Shown here: positions 61,021 to 64,000 of the stretch, in pieces
How the letters are laid out: each line of letters starts with the position of its first letter
Numbering within the stretch: position 1 is the first letter of the stretch
DNA from: Caecibacter massiliensis
GTDB lineage: Bacteria > Bacillota > Negativicutes > Veillonellales > Megasphaeraceae
Assembly (NCBI GenBank): GCA_900095875.1
Contig: LT608311.1
Coordinates: forward strand, 992,001-1,056,000
Direction: 5' to 3'
Length of the DNA: 64,000 nucleotides
Program-made: the position numbers and the translations under genes
The notes under the pieces: model-generated
Seen by the model: the letters and a program-made list of their open reading frames with translations, nothing else
Databases searched by the model: none
What the model was told of the DNA's origin: nothing

Positions 61021-62235
61021 CTATTTCACCTTTGCCGCACCCTTCTGGCTGCTATCGCCGTAGAAGAGTGTCACCACCGGCCGGGACTGCATCCGGTATA
61101 CGAGGTCGGCTCCCAGTCCGCCCGTAAGGCCGTAGAGGTTCTGGGCCGTCGCGGCATCGAGATAGACCACGTCGCTGCGGACAATGCCCGTACCCGTGCC
61201 GTGGTTCGTCCGCAGTGTCTGGGACGCGCCGCTCCATTCGGCTTCCGTATGGGTCGCCGTCGAGAGGGCGAAGGCCGGCAGCCAGATGACTCCGTCTTTT
61301 CCCAGGGCCCGTTTGGGCTGTTTCTTCCCATTGACGTACAAATCATAGGCCTTGGCCACGTAGGTCGGATTGCCGTCGGAAGCGGCGATCTTGCTGGCAA
61401 TAGCCGCCGGTTCGGCAAAATCCTGGACGCCATAGCCGGCCAGGGCCTTCTTGACATCCTGTACAGACACAGTCTGCCAGCCGTATCCGTCGGGATAAAT
61501 ATAATAGGAAATCGTATGGTCGGCGTCGCGGTCGATGACTATGCGGTCGTAATAAATATCGACAGCCGTGCCGACACTGACCCGGTCATAGAGATCTTCT
61601 ACATCTTCTTCATGCATGCGCACACAGCCGTTGGAGACATAGCCGCCGATGGAATCGGGCCGGTTCGTCCCATGAATGCCATAATTGCCAAAAAGCCCGA
61701 GCCAGCGGTAGCCCAGGGGGCAGTCCGGGCCGGAGCCGATGCTCACGCCCGAGTCGGGGTCGGTCCAGGTCGGATTCAGGATTTTTTCACTGACCGAATA
61801 ATACCCCGTCGGCGTCGGCGTACTGACTTTGCCTACCCCTACGGGATACATACAGATAGGCGTCTTCCCTTCATAGAGCGTCAGGATACGGCTGGCCAGA
61901 TTGAGCATGATCTTCTTTTCCCGGGACACCTGCAGTCCCTCTGCCGGCACCGTCGATGTAACCGATACGGCCGTCGTGGGGGATGGCGAAGCCGGAGACG
62001 CTGCTGCCCCCGTCGTAGGTGTCACGGTCACCACTGCCGCCGGAGCGGCCTTGCCGTCAGCGCGCCCGCCGGATGGCGCCTGTTCGTTCAGGCTCTCCTC
62101 GGTACGCTGCGAAAAATGAGTCGGGACGGTCCGCAATGCCGTTTCTCCTGCCGGGACCGTGTCTGTGCCGGCCGCCCATGCGCTCCCTGCCGACAGGGCC
62201 AGCGCACAAAGTGCTGTCATTATGGTCTTACGCAA
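61021..62235 (-). CDS. L,D-transpeptidase (YkuD), exported
   Basis: A 404-residue secreted enzyme. Signal peptide (residues 1-21, SAWAA), a low-complexity Ala/Thr/Pro linker (about 22-105), a YkuD catalytic domain (about 108-235) with GIHGTNRPDSIG and SNGCVRMHEED holding the catalytic Cys, and a C-terminal domain (about 310-395) resembling a copper-amine-oxidase-N stalk fold (YDLYVNGKKQPKRAL...). It forms 3-3 cross-links or attaches proteins to peptidoglycan. The linker may span the wall region. Confidence 0.88.
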   Translation of the reverse strand: MRKTIMTALCALALSAGSAWAAGTDTVPAGETALRTVPTHFSQRTEESLNEQAPSGGRADGKAAPAAVVTVTPTTGAAASPASPSPTTAVSVTSTVPAEGLQVSREKKIMLNLASRILTLYEGKTPICMYPVGVGKVSTPTPTGYYSVSEKILNPTWTDPDSGVSIGSGPDCPLGYRWLGLFGNYGIHGTNRPDSIGGYVSNGCVRMHEEDVEDLYDRVSVGTAVDIYYDRIVIDRDADHTISYYIYPDGYGWQTVSVQDVKKALAGYGVQDFAEPAAIASKIAASDGNPTYVAKAYDLYVNGKKQPKRALGKDGVIWLPAFALSTATHTEAEWSGASQTLRTNHGTGTGIVRSDVVYLDAATAQNLYGLTGGLGADLVYRMQSRPVVTLFYGDSSQKGAAKVK

Positions 62236-62363
62236 TCTCCATTCCTCTTTTCCTGGCAGCCCGGACAGCCTGACGGGCTGCCCCTGCCCATATTAGTCTT
62301 TTGTTTTATTATACCATACGCAAAGCCCTGCCCAGTAGCTGTATACACGCAGTTTCGTCTTTT

Positions 62364-62840
62364 TTAATTAATCCGGGCGCTGATGCTGACAATGAAGAAA
62401 TTCTGCACGTCAAAGGCCAGCTGTTCCCCATCGGTGCCGTCATACACGTAGAGGGATTTATCATTGAAATTGTAAATATGGTCAGCTGTCCCATACTTGT
62501 CGGAAAGGACACTGGCTTCCATCCCGACCGTGACCCCATCAGGCGTCGCCAGATTATCCGTCGTGCAGGTGACGGCCACGGCCTGGCTGCCAGCGCCATC
62601 AAAACCGATGATATAGCCGTTATTGTAATTGTACTCCAGATACGTCTGATCGCCGTTGCTGCCCGATTCCTGGCTCGTCGGCGCGCCATATACGCTTTCG
62701 ACATAGTCCGGTGTACACCCCGGGCCGACGCCGCCGATGGCGATGCGGTCGTTGGAAATCTGGGCCGACGCGACAGAAGATATCATACAGGCCGCTCCCA
62801 GGACGAGAGCAAAGGCCCCAAGCTTTACACGATTGAACAC
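62364..62840 (-). CDS. Small secreted protein, family not recognised
   Basis: 158 residues from GTG 62840 (AAAGGAAG about 10 bp upstream). A signal peptide (residues about 1-26, LGAFALVLGAACMISSVASAQ) precedes a domain with two similar motifs, GPGCTPDYVESVYGAPTS and VTVGMEASVLSDKYGTADH. The YG-x-P pattern recalls BamE/SmpA-like or PepSY-type small exported domains, but this is only resemblance. Two cysteines (CTPD, CTTD) could pair outside the cell. Function unknown; it precedes the transpeptidase gene in the same direction, 128 bp away. Confidence 0.75.
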   Translation of the reverse strand: MFNRVKLGAFALVLGAACMISSVASAQISNDRIAIGGVGPGCTPDYVESVYGAPTSQESGSNGDQTYLEYNYNNGYIIGFDGAGSQAVAVTCTTDNLATPDGVTVGMEASVLSDKYGTADHIYNFNDKSLYVYDGTDGEQLAFDVQNFFIVSISARIN

Positions 62841-62959
62841 ACTATCTACTTCCTTTGTTTGCACTGCATTTTTCTGCACACAACACTCCCAGAAGAGGCC
62901 GGTCGTCTCTTCCGGCAGCACAAAATATTGTAGCACAGAGACGGGGACCCTGCAACGTC

Positions 62960-63166
62960 TCAGCGGGCATCCCACTCGGCAAAGCGTTCGTTCATACGCT
63001 TCTTCTTTACCCGGGCCGCTCCATTCTGCGCCCGTCCAAAGGGCAGGCGCCCTTCGGCGATGGTCCGTTTATAAAACAAGGTAACGGCCTCTTCTTCGGA
63101 AAGCCCCAGCCGGGAAAAAACGGCCCGGGCGTCCTGCCGCACCTCTTCGTCAATGTGAAGTTCCAT
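62960..63166 (-). CDS. RelB/DinJ-like antitoxin, no toxin partner
   Basis: A 68-residue protein with the ribbon-helix-helix antitoxin pattern of RelB/DinJ (MELHIDEEVRQDARAVFSRL, GLSEEEAVTLFYKRTI) and a basic C-terminal tail (RVKKKRMNERF). The start at 63166 follows AAAGGAG. It overlaps the cobT stop by 17 bp. The downstream sequence has no toxin gene of RelE/YafQ type; the next gene starts on the same strand but encodes a secreted protein. Orphan antitoxin-like proteins can act as regulators. Confidence 0.75.
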   Translation of the reverse strand: MELHIDEEVRQDARAVFSRLGLSEEEAVTLFYKRTIAEGRLPFGRAQNGAARVKKKRMNERFAEWDAR

Positions 63167-64000
63167 GATATGATTCTCCTTTCCCTGCCCTTTCGGCATG
63201 GCGTTCTTCGGCATCGGCATTGATGCCGTCGAGGGTTGCCATGTGGTCCACCGCATAGAGCATAGACCGCAGGAGGGTCACGGCCAGGACGGCCCCCGTT
63301 CCTTCTCCCAGGGAGAGATTGGCCCACAGCGGCACGTCGTAATCGTCGATGCCGGCGGCGTGCAGAGCTACGGACATACCCGCTTCCCGGCTCATGTGCG
63401 ACGGCAGGGCAAACCGGGAGACCTGGGGCATGAGCTGCACCGCCGCTGCCAGAGCCGCCGCCGTAATGAACCCGTCGATATAAAAGGGGATCCGCTCCCG
63501 GGCGCAGGTACACATGGCCGACGCCAGAGCGGCCAGATCAAATCCCCCCACATAGCGCAGGGCATCGGCGGCACCGGAAATGTGCGGTCCGTAGCGGGCG
63601 AGGGCATCGCGGATCAGGTCCCGCTTGTGCAGGAGGAGGCGGAAATTGCCCCGGGATGACCCGTAGCCGACCAGACTGGCCGCGTCGCGGGGCGCGATGG
63701 CCATGAGGACGGCTGCCGATGTCGTCGTATTGCCGATGCCCATTTCCCCGAAAGACAGGAAATTATACCCGTCGCGCTTCGCCACCAGCACCCGTTCCCG
63801 GCCGGCCGCAAACGCCTGTCGCAGCTCTTCTTCCGTCATGGCCGGTTCCCTGGAAAAATCCTTCGTCCCCCGGGCGATCTTATAATCCAGCCCGACCGCG
63901 TCGGGACTGTCGATGCCGACATCGACGACTTCCCAGGGAATCTGGTTGCAGCGGCAGAAACAGGTGACGGCCGACGTACCTTCCACCATATGGCAGCTCT
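63150..64000 (-). CDS. cobT: CobT nicotinate-nucleotide--dimethylbenzimidazole phosphoribosyltransferase, 5' end outside the window
   Basis: The last 283 residues of CobT, which activates the lower ligand of cobalamin. The nucleotide-site motifs SFGEMGIGNTTTSAAVLMAI, YVGGFDLAALASAM, FYIDGFITAAALAA and SHMSREAGMSVALHA are present, and the catalytic Glu is in LSLGEGTGAVLA. The frame stays open to the right edge (residue before MVEGTSAVTCFC), so about 70 residues lie outside. The stop overlaps the antitoxin start. Confidence 0.95.
   Translation of the reverse strand, partial: SCHMVEGTSAVTCFCRCNQIPWEVVDVGIDSPDAVGLDYKIARGTKDFSREPAMTEEELRQAFAAGRERVLVAKRDGYNFLSFGEMGIGNTTTSAAVLMAIAPRDAASLVGYGSSRGNFRLLLHKRDLIRDALARYGPHISGAADALRYVGGFDLAALASAMCTCARERIPFYIDGFITAAALAAAVQLMPQVSRFALPSHMSREAGMSVALHAAGIDDYDVPLWANLSLGEGTGAVLAVTLLRSMLYAVDHMATLDGINADAEERHAERAGKGESYHGTSH

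Noticed and set aside
60964-62367. Plus-strand open frame of 467 codons over the L,D-transpeptidase gene
   Set aside because: The minus strand has a signal peptide, YkuD catalytic motif and terminator; the plus frame is a codon-composition shadow.
1-64000. Intact insertion sequences or prophage genes
   Set aside because: No transposase, integrase, terminase or capsid homologue was recognised anywhere; only repeats and small remnants were found.

Overview
The window looks like chromosome from an anaerobic diderm Firmicute of the Negativicutes, most likely Megasphaera or a close relative. This is inference from gene content; no database was searched. The supporting signs are a YadA-type trimeric autotransporter carrying an SLH domain, a periplasmic (signal-peptide) sialic-acid mutarotase, Firmicute-style T-box and L10-leader control, BrnQ and Liv transport beside trans-sulfuration PLP lyases, and moderately GC-rich coding DNA with AT-rich spacers. 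No phage, intact insertion sequence, rRNA operon or CRISPR array was seen.

Layout. 1-8.9 kb: a dihydrolipoamide dehydrogenase-like flavoprotein, a small ferredoxin, tRNA-Thr(CGT), a trimeric autotransporter gene broken by one in-frame stop, an unusual 800-bp intergenic region with four nested dyads, a split transketolase, an acetyltransferase and glutamate racemase. 9-20 kb (mostly minus strand): a TAXI-type TRAP transporter operon, the SbcCD-like pair yhaO-yhaN, a MocR regulator and a eukaryotic-type hexokinase. 20-30.4 kb: thiS-thiG-thiH behind a promoter and intrinsic terminator, two trans-sulfuration PLP enzymes flanking BrnQ with a LuxR-type regulator upstream, TenI-like and isochorismatase-family genes, and a DUF134/Mrp pair. 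30.5-37.4 kb: the complete branched-chain amino acid ABC transporter livJHMGF behind a T-box leader (specifier probably AUC, Ile), then an alkaline phosphatase.

37.6-47.6 kb is a complete amino-sugar/sialic-acid unit: nagZ-nagA (minus) divergent from nanE-nanA-Na+/sialate symporter-nanQ-nanM-nanK-nanR-nagB (plus). Together these take up N-acetylneuraminate, cleave it to ManNAc plus pyruvate, phosphorylate and epimerise it to GlcNAc-6-P, deacetylate and deaminate it to fructose-6-P, and add peptidoglycan GlcNAc through NagZ. It is followed by a striking intergenic cluster of DnaA boxes, the first overlapping the nagB stop codon.

48-64 kb (minus strand): dinB, ogt, a 45-aa membrane peptide, aldehyde dehydrogenase, a TVP38-family membrane protein, small-transporter and GNAT genes with a truncated DMT transporter, a low-GC segment holding a frameshifted AlbA-type regulator bounded by a 33-bp direct repeat, an ArsB/SLC13-type transporter, the rpmG-secE-nusG-rplK-rplA-rplJ-rplL block with an L10 leader, an L,D-transpeptidase, a small secreted protein, an orphan RelB/DinJ-like antitoxin, and a partial cobT running off the right edge.

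The least explained elements are the DnaA-box cluster, the nested dyads upstream of the broken adhesin, the promoter-terminator leader before thiS, and four 11-bp-phased repeats upstream of the trans-sulfuration operon.
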